Positions 41,501-52,395 of a stretch of 64,000 nucleotides of DNA are shown in pieces (the first letter of the stretch is position 1; each line of letters begins with the position of its first letter). This stretch comes from Pelodera strongyloides (Eukaryota > Nematoda > Chromadorea > Rhabditida > Rhabditidae): contig JAANDG010000137.1 in assembly GCA_036852015.1 (NCBI GenBank), positions 186,001-250,000 of the forward strand, given 5' to 3'. The notes below the pieces were generated by a model. That model had not been told where the DNA came from, made no database searches, and worked only from the letters and a program-made list of their open reading frames with translations. The position numbers and the translations under genes were made by a program.

Positions 41501-42344
41501 TGCAGATGGGTCAAATTGTGCTGCTGCGACAACTTTTGCTGCAGGCCAAGAGAGAGAATGCACGACTTCGAGCACCCGGTCTATGCTCAGCATTGGAAAC
41601 AGCTAATAGGTGGGTTTCCTCGCCAAGGAGACAGTTATTAGCTAAGGCTTGTAGCGCTCGGTTTTCCGGGTCACCCGTAGGTTGTATGATACATTGCGCG
41701 CACATATGGCAGGTACTATGTCCGCACGGCGAAACGATGGCGCGCCTACGGCACACTTTTTGAAACTATGTAAAAAGTTGGGATCCCGGGAAAAGAGAAC
41801 CAGGAATGGAACACACATTAACGTTTTGTAATTGTAATGGTGTGGTGTAAGACAATATTACAGTACGACCTGGTTACAGTAGCTTCAAGCAATTATGTCT
41901 GTGTTTAGAATATCGCTACTCAAACTGAGTTCGCTCGAGGATATGCAGTTCCTGTGCGATTTATTGCGAGAAACGTCGCTTGTCACTCCTTATCTGGCGA
42001 GGTTCCGAAGGTCTAGGGTGGGTTATTTGGTAAGTTTTGGAGCATATTGTTTTGAGCAAATTAGAATGCTCAAAGGTTCTTGCAATTAGATTGTGTGAGA
42101 CATAATAAACCTGACTATTTCAGTCGTCAACCTGTGCTCCCGCAAAAGCAGCTTTGGTGTTGTTCACATCTCTGCTCACTGCGCTTCCAAAGACAAATAA
42201 TGGTAGGCAGCTTGGTGGTTTTTGATTTACGTGGTATACGGTATTGGTTAGGTTTATAGATTGTACCACGGTTGGAAATTAACATGGTACGAATGGTGCA
42301 TAGTTTCTGTTTATAGGTTTTGTGATGAGAGCTGAGAGAGGGAA

Positions 42345-42381
<37 letters not shown>

Positions 42382-42602
42382 ACAGTTCTTATAGGTTCTT
42401 CGTTTCAGGTCGTTCTTCTGTATGCACATCGTCTCTACTGCTGGGTCTTCGGATCCAGTGCATGCACCTTGGATGTCTGCCAGATATTCTTACGGTATCG
42501 TCTGTCTTCTCTGACTCTCTCGTCATCTTACCCTCTAATCAAAAGACACCGCCTCATTTCCAGAATGCTGCACAGATAGTTGTCAATGGTTTAGCTGGAT
42601 AA
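29534..42602 (+). CDS. WASHC5: WASH complex subunit strumpellin (29 exons)
   Basis: Strumpellin is a helical scaffold of the WASH complex, which activates Arp2/3 on endosomes for cargo sorting. The product here is about 1,029 residues (human 1,159). Colinear matches to the human protein from memory include a start 13 residues before the first helix, RLSDNLP with LLIDFVYFE, INTSFINDVISVFDRL, QQKMRNFVDNFYRDHWVL, GMGLLINLFDEWANYKAAY, ELRWLVLH, TEGIRRELK (human DGIRKEL), GCLDRLL and MGQIVLLRQ with SALETAN. Identity is low but order and spacing are kept. Stop TAA at 42600. Two joins are uncertain: the start of exon 4 (31153, or 31150), and the C-terminal third, which is shorter than in human. The ATG at 29534 is chosen because its distance to the first conserved helix equals that of human. 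Confidence 0.9.
31519..31620 (+). mobile_element. SINE S1, 3' fragment
   Basis: TCGTCGCCTACTGCTCAGG through CTTGAATAAAGGTGCACGCT and TTGAAACGTAAAC matches the last 100 bases of the full-length S1 at 40956-41240 almost exactly. The head is absent. Located in strumpellin intron 4. Confidence 0.8.
33757..34236. mobile_element. Family D 480 bp TTAA palindromic element
   Basis: Bounded by TTAA. The left arm AGGGATAGGTTCACCTCGAT is inversely repeated at the right end (CGAGGTGAACCTATCCCT). Arms of about 200 bp include TATAAAACAATTGGAGTACC and its complement. No protein is encoded. Its terminal AGGG resembles families C and E. It lies in strumpellin intron 10. Confidence 0.88.
34877..34936 (-). repeat. 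tRNA-like fragment in intron
   Basis: On the minus strand, GGTAGCCTAGCGGTTAACTC has the form of a tRNA A box/D arm, followed by GGGCCTGCAATCC and GCGCTGGGTTC. Only the 5' half is tRNA-like. Next to it lies a short ACCACC repeat. Confidence 0.4.
37283..37368 (+). repeat. tRNA-Ser/Leu-like sequence in intron
   Basis: GGGGGATGTCCGAGTGGGTG gives a plausible 5' acceptor strand and D arm, a long variable-arm-like stretch follows, and AACGGTTCGAACCCCC supplies a B box. Length and long variable arm suggest a tRNA-Ser or tRNA-Leu type, but several stem positions do not pair. It is inside strumpellin intron 18. A working tRNA is possible but less likely than a pseudogene or SINE head. Confidence 0.45.
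38326..38485. mobile_element. Family A TTAA inverted-repeat element (MITE)
   Basis: TTAAAGCGAAATACCGGCCG at the left and CCGGTATTTCACTTTAA at the right; TTAA at both boundaries. The right end is only 15 bases before strumpellin exon 21 (38501), so the element supplies the pyrimidine-rich sequence just upstream of that acceptor. Confidence 0.88.
40694..40816. mobile_element. Family A/B-related inverted-repeat element
   Basis: TTTAAAGCGATATAACAACTG at the left and CGGCTTTTGTACCGCTTTAAA at the right, with AACAACTGCATTCTCACGTA inside. It carries features of both A and B. Located in strumpellin intron 25. Confidence 0.65.
40956..41240 (+). mobile_element. SINE family S1, full-length copy
   Basis: The head has A-box form (TGGTCCAGTGGCAGCGCG) and B-box form (GAGTTCGATTCCTG), followed by a body and the tail CTTGAATAAAGGTGCACGC. 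The first 22 bases of the head are tandemly duplicated (GGGGCCTGGTGGTCCAGTGG occurs twice). Partial copies occur at 9065, 27020, 31519 and 50121. It lies in strumpellin intron 25, directly before a family A element. Confidence 0.85.
41297..41475. mobile_element. Family A TTAA inverted-repeat element (MITE)
   Basis: TTAAGCGAAATACTGGCCGG at the left and CCGGCCGATTTCGCTTTAA at the right. It ends 30 bases before strumpellin exon 26 (41506). Core GCTCGATTTTTTATTC as in other copies. Confidence 0.88.
42338..42381. repeat. (GA)n microsatellite
   Basis: Interrupted GAGAGA tract 28 bases upstream of the last strumpellin exon. Reading frames through it are artefacts. Confidence 0.95.
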
Positions 42603-43267
42603 GTGTTTGTAGTTTATGGCTGTTGCTTTTTAGAAACCACTCTTGTTGCCTACTGTAGTTTTGTGACCTTCGCTTTGTACAGTATTTATTGTTATGGATT
42701 TTATTGTTTAGATTTTGCAATAATGTTTGAAGCAAAGAGGTTTTCATGTAAATACAATTGGCCGTGATATATTTGGTAATAATTTGTTTTGTTTAAGTAA
42801 TCGCCTAGTATAAGCCTATAATAACTATTTAGTCATATAATTTTATTATTTACTGTATATTGTGATACGTTATACGTGATGAAATACTGTGATTTGTTGC
42901 TTTCCAATCTTACCGGGAAGTTTAGATTACTTTCTTTCTCTTTAATTTTATTTGTTGTCCGACTTTTAAAAATAGTGTGTCGTATGTATTGTACAGCAGT
43001 GTTGTGATTGTTTGAGATAAATATTTTTGCAGAAATTATTGGTGAACTTGGTGTTGAATATGTTTTCACTTGAGCCTTAGTTCACGGTAGCGAGCTGTGA
43101 TAAACTTTTTTTGGTGGTGTCGTCAGTAAAATAACATAAAATGAAGTTAATTCGATAAAGTAAAGATAAGCTAGAGATTAGTGTAGGCGGATTGATCGTA
43201 TATCTTATCATGAATATTTGTTTAAGTTAAAAAATGGTGAACTTTAGTGAATTTCATAACGTTAGAA

Positions 43268-43448
43268 TTAAAGCGAAATAGCGGCCGGTTTTGGAAACGC
43301 ATCGTGGACAACTGAATTCTTGCGTATTAATGCTAATGTGCTCGAATTTAGCTCGATTTTTTATTCTAATTTATATTCATTTGCATAAGCGGCATAAAAA
43401 TGCTGGTCTACTCGATGCGTTTCAAAAACGGCCGATATTTCGCTTTAA
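43268..43448. mobile_element. Family A TTAA inverted-repeat element (MITE)
   Basis: TTAAAGCGAAATAGCGGCCG at the left and GCCGATATTTCGCTTTAA at the right, TTAA at both boundaries, with standard core sequence. Intergenic. Confidence 0.88.
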
Positions 43449-43642
43449 TTCGCTTTCGATTAAAAAATTTTTGACATGAAAAGTCGACTGAGATTGCGGT
43501 ATGTGCACACGTGATATTGTGGAGCTCATTTATTTATAGGGGAAGTTATTGAAGTTAGTAACACGGAATAAATTAAGCCTTTAGGGAAATATGTAATTTT
43601 CATATGCAGTTTTCCATTCAGATTTTTTTCCAATGTTCAGAT

Positions 43643-43841
43643 TATACAAATTATACCGGTCGGTTTTTGAAACACATCGTGTAGACCAGCGTTCGTATGC
43701 CGCTTATACAAATGAACATAAATTGGAATAAAATATCGAGCTAAATTCGAGCTTAGGTTAAAAAAAGTGGATAAAATTAGGATAAAAACATGAGAATTTA
43801 TTGTCCACGATGTTCAAAAACCGGCCGGTATTTCGCTTTAA
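43643..43841. mobile_element. Family A TTAA inverted-repeat element, opposite core orientation
   Basis: The left end is partly eroded (TTATACCGGTCGGTTTTTGA); the right end CCGGCCGGTATTTCGCTTTAA is intact. The core reads in the reverse direction to the copy at 43268, and an extra internal stretch is duplicated (GGTTAAAAAAAGTGG region). Confidence 0.8.
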
Positions 43842-44589
43842 TGCGTCAATAAAAATATGAATAGCGTAAATAAATATATTATGATTCTAACATTGGTCCC
43901 CATTTCCCCATACTCTAAGAACGCAGTAGTGCAATCACTACTTTCTGGTATTTTGTTTACTCCGTCAGACCATTATTTTGTCAATGGAATAAAGTGCGCC
44001 TTGTCAATATACAATGTACGATGTACGATACAATACTATCAACAACACCTTGACTCGAATAATAGAGAGTTGGGTTTTTTTGCAGAAAGTTTTTGTGTGC
44101 CAAGAACTAGCTGAATCGTGAGCGTTTTCACTTGCGCAAGGGAGTAAATTGTGTCACAAAGGTGTGCTAGAAGAGCGCGGCGCTCATCTATGAGAATAGC
44201 CGGCAGCGCGGAGAGTGTGCCATGTTGTGGCTGCTCAAAGATCAGCGCCAGATATAGCACATCTAGTACATAGTTTCACAAGATGTGTTTTCGCTTTGTT
44301 ATGAAAAATAAGTGTTAGACTAGGGGCTTTTCAAATTTTTCTCCCAGTGATGATCTCTGTGTTTATTTACGCACAAATGGGCTAGGAAAGTAGTCGCTTA
44401 TCTCGTCTTAGTTTCCAACATTTAATAAGACTTTTCGGCTTGACTGACATTAGTTTGAGTGGTCTGTTTCTCAGTAAATCACAAAATATAGTTGTTGTTC
44501 TAAGTTATCGACACCCGAAGTAGCCAACAATGGATCGCCCACTAAACATAGATATCAAAATAAAAACATGGTCTACAACGTGAAACTTT

Positions 44590-44765
44590 GGGTGCGGGGC
44601 GGAAATGACGCGGGGCGGCGCGCTGAAAAGTGCGGGGCCCAGGCAGAGCGGCGCCACCAAAACGGGGCCTAGAGCGCGCGGCTCCGCTTCAAAAGGTGAG
44701 CCGTAGGTGCGCCGGGAGCGCGCGGACCGTGGGAAAATGGGCGTGAAAGGCCCCGCCCCTTTGCT
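44590..44765. other. GC-rich, CpG-rich island
   Basis: A sharp rise in GC and CpG density in otherwise AT-rich DNA: GCGGGGCGGAAATGACGCGG, GCGGGGCCCAGGCAGAGCGG and later GGGCGTGAAAGGCCCCGCCC. It contains GGGGCGG and CCCCGCCC GC-box-like motifs. No flanking exon was recognised, so a promoter role is only a guess; a GC-rich repeat is equally possible. Confidence 0.5.
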
Positions 44766-45499
44766 TATTACATTGCTCTCATATCCAAAGAAATGGGTAA
44801 CGGGTTCAATCCCTTCTAGATCCGATAGGCTTTTGATTCTGCATGGTGAGTATGTTAGGTTAATAACTGATGTGTATGGGTGTTTTTCTCATTATTGAAT
44901 AAGTAACATACGGTATTTCCAAATGCAAAAATGGTATCTATGGGTCTATGGTGCCTATGCCTATGGTATCTGGGGTATCTCTCGAATGGTACGTCATGGT
45001 TTCTTCTCCTCCCACCATTTCTTATCCATTTGATCCAGGAAGTCGCTTTCTTGTGAAGTGCGTCAGAGCCGAAGGAGCAGGGGCCCCCAAGGCTCACGCA
45101 ATTCTGAAAAGAGAGAGAGGGAAGAGAGAGAGGGAGAGAGAGGGAGGGTAAGCGGAGAGCAGAAAGATAAAGATAGGGAGGTAAACGAGGGTGTTTAAGT
45201 AGTGAATATCTGCCTATTATATGGGGTTTCTGAATACATGTGAGCATTAGCTTAGCACATATGACGAATTATGTGTCAAAATAGAATGTATTTCCAAGGA
45301 TCTGATGCAATAGCAAGTTCATTTTTCCTATTCAAACTTCCGGCAAAAATCTCTACAAAGTTCTTCAAACTCTGGAAATTACAATTTCCAGGATAATTGG
45401 AAAAAGTACTGATATCTTTTCAGTTACGTCAAACCCTTTTCGTTTGCAAGTTATTTTTAAGCTTAACTGGGACCGAGACCTTATTAACGACCTATCAAC

Positions 45500-46275
45500 C
45501 TTAGCTATGCCCTAGCTTCTTAGTTCCCCGTCCCGTTCCCTTACCTGCTCCGGTTCCCCAACTACTTCCTCCCAGCCGTCGGTCCCCCCGTCCCCCGTCC
45601 CCCCAACTATCCCCGCTCTTCCCATCCCCCCGTTGCCCGCTCAGCTGTTTGCCGGGCGGTCGCTCTCCCGCCGCACTTCATTCCTCTCCTTTTCCTTCTC
45701 TCATTCCCACTCTCTCCCTCCCCCCTCTATCTCTATATCTCTCCTTTTTCCTCTCTATTTCATCCTTTCTTTCTCAAAGTATCCGCCATTCTGTGTGCTA
45801 ATGGCCGGCTCCGTCATGTGCACTAGACGCCCGCCTGATCGCAAAGAACTTCTCTCTTCTCTCGCTCTCACATCTCTCTCATATCTCTCTCTCTTTTCTC
45901 CCTCTCTCTTTCTCTTTCTCTACCTCTCACATCTCTTCCTCCCTACCCATATGATCCCCCATTTCCATTTCCTCATTCTATCATCCCTTGTCCTTATCTC
46001 CCTTTCTCCCTTTTCCTCTTCGTCACTGCTCATCGGTCCCTCTGAATCTCTACTCGTCTAACTCTTCCGTTCTTTTCTCCCTGTCGTCCCGCGATGTCAA
46101 CTCACCTGACCCCTCAATATACAGAGCATCGGCAAACAGCGCTCATCAGCTCAGGAGATGCACTTCTCTCTCTGTCTCTGTCCCTCTCTCTCTCTCTGTG
46201 TCCCTCTCTTCTCTCTCTCTCCCTCTCTCTCCCTCTCTCTCGTATTATCTCTTTTTTTTTCTCTATCTCTCTGTG
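45500..46275. repeat. Long CT-rich (polypyrimidine) tract
   Basis: About 780 bases in which the plus strand is mostly C and T, from CCCGTCCCGTTCCCTTACC to a TCTCTCTC microsatellite ending near 46275. It is interrupted near 45790-45845 and 46090-46155 by mixed sequence. Several open frames (Ser/Leu-rich) are by-products of this composition. Confidence 0.85.
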
Positions 46276-46721
46276 CTTCTGAACAATCGATAACATAAAC
46301 TTCGCCCATCTCACCATTAATTGATTGAAAATAATATCTAGTCATGGGATACTGTACTGTGTACTGTCTCGCAGCATTAAATAAACTTAACCCCCAGAGA
46401 GCGGCGGTCCTACGTGACTATACTAATCACACCTAATTGCGCCGATGATGCAATAAGCGGCGGCACAAGGTGTAAAGTGTAAAGTAACGTAGTGCAATGA
46501 TCAGCTGATGTCGTCGTCCCTTTAAGATGAAGACAAATTGCTAAGGGATTGCATCATGCTACGGGCTTGTGACCAGACCGAACTTGAGAAAATCGAGTTC
46601 AAAGTTAAACACATGACTTGAACCTTTACACAGGGTTCGAGCCGTCATACCCTTCGTAAAACAGTGCCACAATTCCAAAGTTTCAGTGAAATTTGCACAG
46701 ATTTCAAGAACATTTAAGGTG

Positions 46722-46904
46722 TTAAAGCGAAATAACGGCCGGTTTTTGAAACGTATCGAGTACACCAAGCATTCTTATACAGCGTATGCAAATGAACATA
46801 AATTAGAATTAAAAATCGAGCTAAATTCGAGCAACTTAGCATAAATACGTTAGGATTCAGTTGTCCACGATGTGTTTCAAAAACCGGCCTGTATTTCGCT
46901 TTAA
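46722..46904. mobile_element. Family A TTAA inverted-repeat element (MITE)
   Basis: TTAAAGCGAAATAACGGCCG at the left and GGCCTGTATTTCGCTTTAA at the right, TTAA at both boundaries, core in reverse orientation. Confidence 0.88.
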
Positions 46905-47099
46905 TGTTTGCTTTATCATAGAATTAAGTATAACCTTACCTTTGTCCCTAACTATCGAAATAACGCTCAGTTTGCGTAAGTCCCCGACCCTTTATTATTC
47001 ATTTTGCTCGTTTCGGTCCAACAGAAACTAATAGATTCATTCAAGTCATGTGGGTTGGGCTGTTATCGCTAGCGTGTCTCTTTTGTATGACAAGCTAAA

Positions 47100-47225
47100 A
47101 CGAGAGAGAGAGAGAGAGAGAGAGTGAGAGATAACGAGGGAGAGAGATAAGAAAAAAAGAGAGAAAAAAAGAAAAAAGGGAAATAACGAGGGAAAGAGAA
47201 GAGAGATAAAGAAAACAAGAGAGTG
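47100..47225. repeat. GA-rich tract
   Basis: Starts with about 12 GA units, then a mixed purine run on the plus strand. No coding potential. Confidence 0.85.
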
Positions 47226-48299
47226 CACTCCCCTACCATACTAATTACTATAGAAAATGATCTACACCACGTGAAACTCAAGTGATCTACACCTAATGCT
47301 AGAAGTACGTAACCTAGGAGGATTCAAAAGTAAAGTTATGTGTAAAATATTTCTCTAGCCTAACTTCCAGTAGAGTGACACACTTTCTCAGAAATGCATA
47401 ATAGCTTTTGAGTAAGAATTAGTTTATATTTGTATTAATTAATTCATTTTGCCTTTCTCGTAATTGAAGATAGCCAATAAGAAATAGAGTGTGCAGTTCG
47501 CAGTATGTAATCTCTAATTGTATTGACATCATACATAAACTTGTTTCTCAATCCCATGATATCATGAGAGCATTGCGGAAAAACAACTTTAAATCAACAA
47601 ACAATGTTTTCCATGCTAATTTCCAAATCGTATTACCTGCTAAAAGGCACCAGCTACAGTACGTAGTTGTAGTTTGTAGACCCTGTTCCTGAAGTTGATA
47701 TTACGGTAGTCTCTAATTTCGGTCGCATTTTCACGTCGAAAATTGGATAAATTATTCGATTAACTGGTACACGTAAATAGGGTCTTCAGAGAAATGATGT
47801 ACTATTTATTCTTTCTAGATTTTCTGTTTTCTAGTTTATTCCATAAGCTATTTTTATTTCTTCAACCTATCACGAAGAATTATGCCGAGTTTCCGATCCC
47901 TTTCTTTCCCGTGAAGTGCGATAAACGAGTCATGCGAGTATTAGTATAACAGAAAAACAAGCGTTTTTTTTCGTCTAGACAGCGAGTATCTAAATAATAA
48001 GTGGCGATATAGGATTGAATATTGTGAATATTTTTCGACAATCAAAGGTACATAAGACGCACGATAAGGAACTAAAGTGTGCGCGTGACTACGGTACCTC
48101 ATCGACGTTTCAGCGAATAAGAACTGTTGGATATTGTGGAATCCACAGCACATTGCACTATACCATGCACATCACATGTGTTCAATTCCACCCCATTACC
48201 ATGTTGAATATGAATGCTAATTTCTTCGGCTACAAACTACAACGGCGGTAATAGTCCCCTGTGGAAAACCCCGAAGATAAAAGTATTCGACATTTCTAG

Positions 48300-48344
48300 A
48301 AGGCGAAGAGAGGAGAAAAAGTCTTGTACGTCAGAAAATGGATG

Positions 48345-48400
<56 letters not shown>

Positions 48401-48600
48401 GAAGAAAGGGCAAAGAACTGGAGAAAAGAAGGGGAGGGGAAAAGAAATAGAGCAGAACAGAGAGACGAAGAAGAGAAGAGAAGAGACGAAAAGAAACGGA
48501 GCGACAAAGAGAGTAATAAGGGGGGAGACGAAGAGAAAAGAGTATAGACAGAGAGAACTGGGAGAGAGAGAGAGTACAAAGAGATCAGCTGGTCTTCGGC
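48300..48600. repeat. (GA)n microsatellite within a 300 bp polypurine tract
   Basis: A perfect GA run of about 23 units at 48350-48396 is embedded in plus-strand sequence that is almost all A and G from 48300 to 48590. Such tracts can form triplex (H-DNA). Directly after it (48591-48640) is a B-box-like GTGGTTCAATTCCCGC, possibly a decayed SINE head. Confidence 0.85.
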
Positions 48601-50120
48601 CGCGTGGTTCAATTCCCGCAGCGGAATAATGATGCAGATCGTCTGGGTCTGGGTTAGACATGACTCTACTTCAGTATACGGTACTACAAACTACAAACTA
48701 TAGAGTAGAACTCCAGCTACAGAATACCGTACCTTAAAGGTGTAGTGCTACCTTGGAAGCTTGCATGGCGCAAGAGCTCATTTTCATAACTCATTACGTA
48801 TGTTGAGAACGAATGTTTTGTGAAAATAGATAATGCATTATTTATAGATAACATAGCTAAGCTCGGGTAAATAGACGTATGACGCAATTGTTATTTGATG
48901 TAGACAGCCTATTAGCTCTTTGTCAGGTTTTGCGCACATTACTGATTACTGCCCATTTGCGCACCACAACCGCGCAAGCAACGCAAACCCAACCTGCGTC
49001 AACAAGGTGGGTGAGTTAATCCCAAAGTGAGTCAATGATTGTTTTGAAGAATGCGCACTTTCTCTTTTCTATCAAAGGATAAACTAATCGCGTACTATGT
49101 CCAGAAATAAACATTATCCCAGGCTTTTTTCTTGGTATTTTCGCACAAAATCTTGTTGTGCGTCCATAAATAAACCCTTGTTTTTGAGATTTTGCAAGAA
49201 ATATCTAGCCGAGTGAGTTATGTAAGTTTTCTCTTTGTCATTGTTTGGTAGACATCGCGATCTGCTCATATTCGATATGAAATACACAACCCATTCAAGC
49301 AAGATATAATATATCTAAAATAGCAAAGGACAAGGCACGCTTTGCTTTTCAATTCTCAGGCACAGCCGGGCACAGAAATTTGCATACAATGTATGGGAAT
49401 ACCGTTGGACAACCTGCATTTCGTCATCTGACGCAATCATATTTAGCGCGTAGCTTTGCAAAAATTGCCTTTGTTTTGTCCATACACAATGTTTTCCAAT
49501 TGCGGAAACGTCACTGTTGCTGAGTGAGAAAAAACAATAAATATTTGAGAGTTTAATTAGGAATTACTTGAGCAATTAAAGAATAACAAGAACATCAATG
49601 ACACTTCCGAGGCTACGTATTATCTTTGTCCGCAGTTGCAGCCATAGAAGCTCTAGCTTTCAGAAGCGCGACGCAACAAAAAAAGTCTCTCGCCGCGCGG
49701 TTTTCGCGCCACGATCTCGCCGCGCAGCGCATCATCCGCGTTTCATCAGTGTATTTGTGTTTGCGACATGACGGCCGCCAACTAGTCTGTGGCTGTAGCT
49801 GTGCTAGACTCAATCATAGTACATTTAGTCCAAAATAACACCCGGTCTTCAGATGATAAGATATAAAACAAAAGTATAATTTTCGTAAAGCCAACACAAT
49901 CGTTATCAATTAGTTTTAGTGGTCAAAGCGAACAAAAAAACGCTCTAAACTGGTTTTAGGGAATTTATCTATGGAAAAAAGATAGTGAAGTGGAATTCTG
50001 GAAGCATACACGCAACTGTGTATATAGTTTGGAATAATATTATGAAAAATTATTACAAAGTACATCATTCAGCTTCAGAATAGTTATTACCGCTTCACAA
50101 TTCCTAGTTTTCATCTAGAA

Positions 50121-50201
50121 ATCGTCCTCTACCTGTTCAGAACTTCTGCCAAAACTGTATTTAACTCCTTGAATAAAGTAGCGCACTCTTGAAACATGAA
50201 C
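50121..50201 (+). mobile_element. SINE S1 tail fragment
   Basis: TCGTCCTCTACCTGTTCAGA, then CTCCTTGAATAAAGTAGCGC and CTCTTGAAACATGAAC, match the S1 3' end with several changes. Head absent. Confidence 0.65.
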
Positions 50202-51056
50202 ACTTATTTAGTTTATTATCACTCCCCCCAAAATGCTTCAACTTGAACGGGTCATAATCTGTTCAAATTTCACCCGGTTATACTGTATTTGATCCACATT
50301 TTAGTCAAACAGAGATCGGGAGCGTACTGTCGATTTCAGACCGCAGAAAGAAAACGACCCCGGAGGGCGAAAATAAATATTTATTCAGTTACTCTTTCGT
50401 TTTCCAAATGGAAGGGAAAAATGGAGAGAGAGAGAGAGAAAGGGAGAATTTGGAATCTCTATTAGTTGTTAGCGCTGTGCAAATTGAGAAGAAGATATCG
50501 AGTGGTTACTGGTAACAAATAGAACCGCAGCCACACTGGGAATCCTGTATTTTGCGTTTTGCTTTAGCATGCAATGGGCAATGGTAAACATTGCTATAAT
50601 CTTGACAACAAATAAAATGCAGGTAACTTCAATAGGAACACTGGTTAATTGTTACCAGCACCGAGTTTCCCGCACTAAGGAAAAAATAAGGCTGAGACCA
50701 GCGATTAGCACCGCTTGGCTTGTGCACCAACAAATGTCTCCTTACCACCTTCCAAAACTGTTCCCGGGTGTACTATCCCTTTAAACTAAGCACGTTTTGC
50801 GCACCGAAAGGCACTTTAGCACCATCCTTGGTAGTTCCCGGGAGTTCGTTCCCTTTAAATTAGGAGCTCCCTTTTCCCATTCTAGTGCAGGGAATGCAGG
50901 GGGTTTTGCCAAGTTTGTCTCTATCGGAAACACGCTGCTGAGTAGCGGTTCTGCTCTCGCTCTTTATTTGCTCAAACGCTTCCCAATCGTACTGAAACGC
51001 GGCGGCTACAAGCTGATGTAACAACAACATTTATCAGGTGTCCGTCCCAAAAGTAC

Positions 51057-51215
51057 AAAGCGGTATGGCACGTGGTATGAATGCAAAGTTGCGAACCTTC
51101 TCATCTCAGCATTTCCGACACAAAACGGAACATAACTTCGACACAGAACGGAACATGTATATAAAATGTAGCTGCGTATTAAGTGCCTCACAAACCACGT
51201 GCTATAACGCTTTAA
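51057..51215. mobile_element. Family B inverted-repeat element abutting family C copy 2
   Basis: AAAGCGGTATGGCACGTGGT at the left and ACCACGTGCTATAACGCTTTAA at the right. Its final TTAA (51212-51215) is also the first TTAA of the adjacent family C element. Confidence 0.8.
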
Positions 51216-51661
51216 AGGGACGGGCCCATCAAAATAAACCCATATTTTGCATGTTTTTATAATTTGTATAAAGGGGGTTTATTATAATGTATGTACACTA
51301 AATTTCGGCTAGAGTTTATCCCGCTGAAATTTTTCGGTGTCGATAAACTCAAAAGTATACCGTAGAAGACGCACAATTGCACCCTATTTTCTTGTCGCGT
51401 GTCCCGGGGGAATGTGGCTATATGGACAGATAGTCTCCCGGGTCCCAATCAGAGCGAGGTATCCTCGGGAGACGCGGTAAGGAAATAAGGGTGCAATTGT
51501 TGGTCTTCTACGGTATACTTTTGAGTTTATCGACACCGAAAAATTTCAGCGGGATAAAGTCTAGCCGTAACTTAGTGTACATATATTATAATAAACCCCC
51601 TTTATACAAATTATAAAAACATGCAAACTATAGGTTTATTTTGATGGGCCCGTCCCTTTAA
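51212..51661 (-). mobile_element. Family C 450 bp TTAA palindromic element, copy 2
   Basis: Same length as copy 1 at 9518-9967 and, when reverse-complemented, nearly base-for-base identical to it through the arms and central unique segment (CCCGGGAGACTATCTGTCC is shared). TTAA at both boundaries. Near-identity of copies 42 kb apart implies recent movement or conversion. No transposase encoded. Confidence 0.9.
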
Positions 51662-52297
51662 CTGTTTATTGATTGCAATGTTGGAAATAAAATATCATTT
51701 TTTTACTACTGATCTCGGTGTCAGCCCTGATTAGCACGTAATAGAAGCGGACCTCAGACAAGGAAGAAATAATTCTAAACACCCACACTGAGTCGCCTAG
51801 GCAACCGGCGGATAAACATTAATCTTTTTAATACGCACTAATTTTGAGTTCATTGTATCTTTCAGGGTTAATATGATGATTTCGTTTCAAGAATACATGG
51901 CGTGACTCATTGAAAAACAGCGAACTAGTCTTCTGATAATCAGACAAATTCCATTTATTCATACGTAATGTCTGTCTGTCGCTTCTCAGTATTAAGAACA
52001 CTGTTGATGCCCATGATGCCAAACTTCCGCGAAGCGCCCGCACAAAAAGGGAGTGCCAGTGTGGCGCGACGGCTGATACCGGTGCGCAGAGGCAGAGCTA
52101 TCACTGCGCGTCATCAGTCTCCTGTGTTCGCTATCAATAATCAATATTTTTGAATAGAACATGTCCAATAAAAAATTATTCCCCCCTACTCACTTCAGTT
52201 TTCCTATTCCCCAAATCGTCAATTCTTCGCCGCATGCGGAAAATGTCTCTCCTCACATTTTATTTTCTCACGTGAGTACACGCAGACTGCGTGTTAT

Positions 52298-52300
<3 letters not shown>

Positions 52301-52329
<29 letters not shown>

Positions 52330-52395
52330 TGAGCGGAGAGAGAGAAAGAGAAGAAATAGAAATAGACGTCGGCGAAGAGATCAAATGGAGAGAGA
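52301..52395. repeat. (GA)n microsatellite and purine tract
   Basis: About 15 GA units followed by mixed purine sequence; non-coding. Confidence 0.9.

Larger units (their letters stand above)
35772..42602 (+). other. WASHC5: Strumpellin exons 14-29
   Basis: Exons: 35772-35934, 36208-36284, 36488-36588, 36862-36964, 37128-37230, 37392-37499, 37683-37786, 38501-38557, 38922-39022, 39407-39497, 40198-40290, 40560-40682, 41506-41609, 41909-42017, 42124-42202, 42409-42602. Exon 19 ends at the GTGAGA donor (37500) rather than GTAAAT (37493), because only that keeps the next exon (DVVSSL) in frame. Several acceptors end in AAG (35771, 36487, 38500). Exons 21 and 26 each follow closely after a family A element. 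The last three exons are weakly conserved and supported mainly by open frame, phase and length. Confidence 0.8.

Noticed and set aside
44707..44898. A 63-codon frame overlapping the GC-rich island
   Set aside because: No recognised domain and it begins within the CpG-rich block; composition alone explains the long frame.
45633..46293. Ser/Leu-rich frames of 101-142 codons
   Set aside because: Produced by the CT-rich tract; no start context or domain.
48324..48629. Glu/Arg-rich and Ser/Leu-rich frames across the purine tract
   Set aside because: They are translations of a GA microsatellite on both strands.
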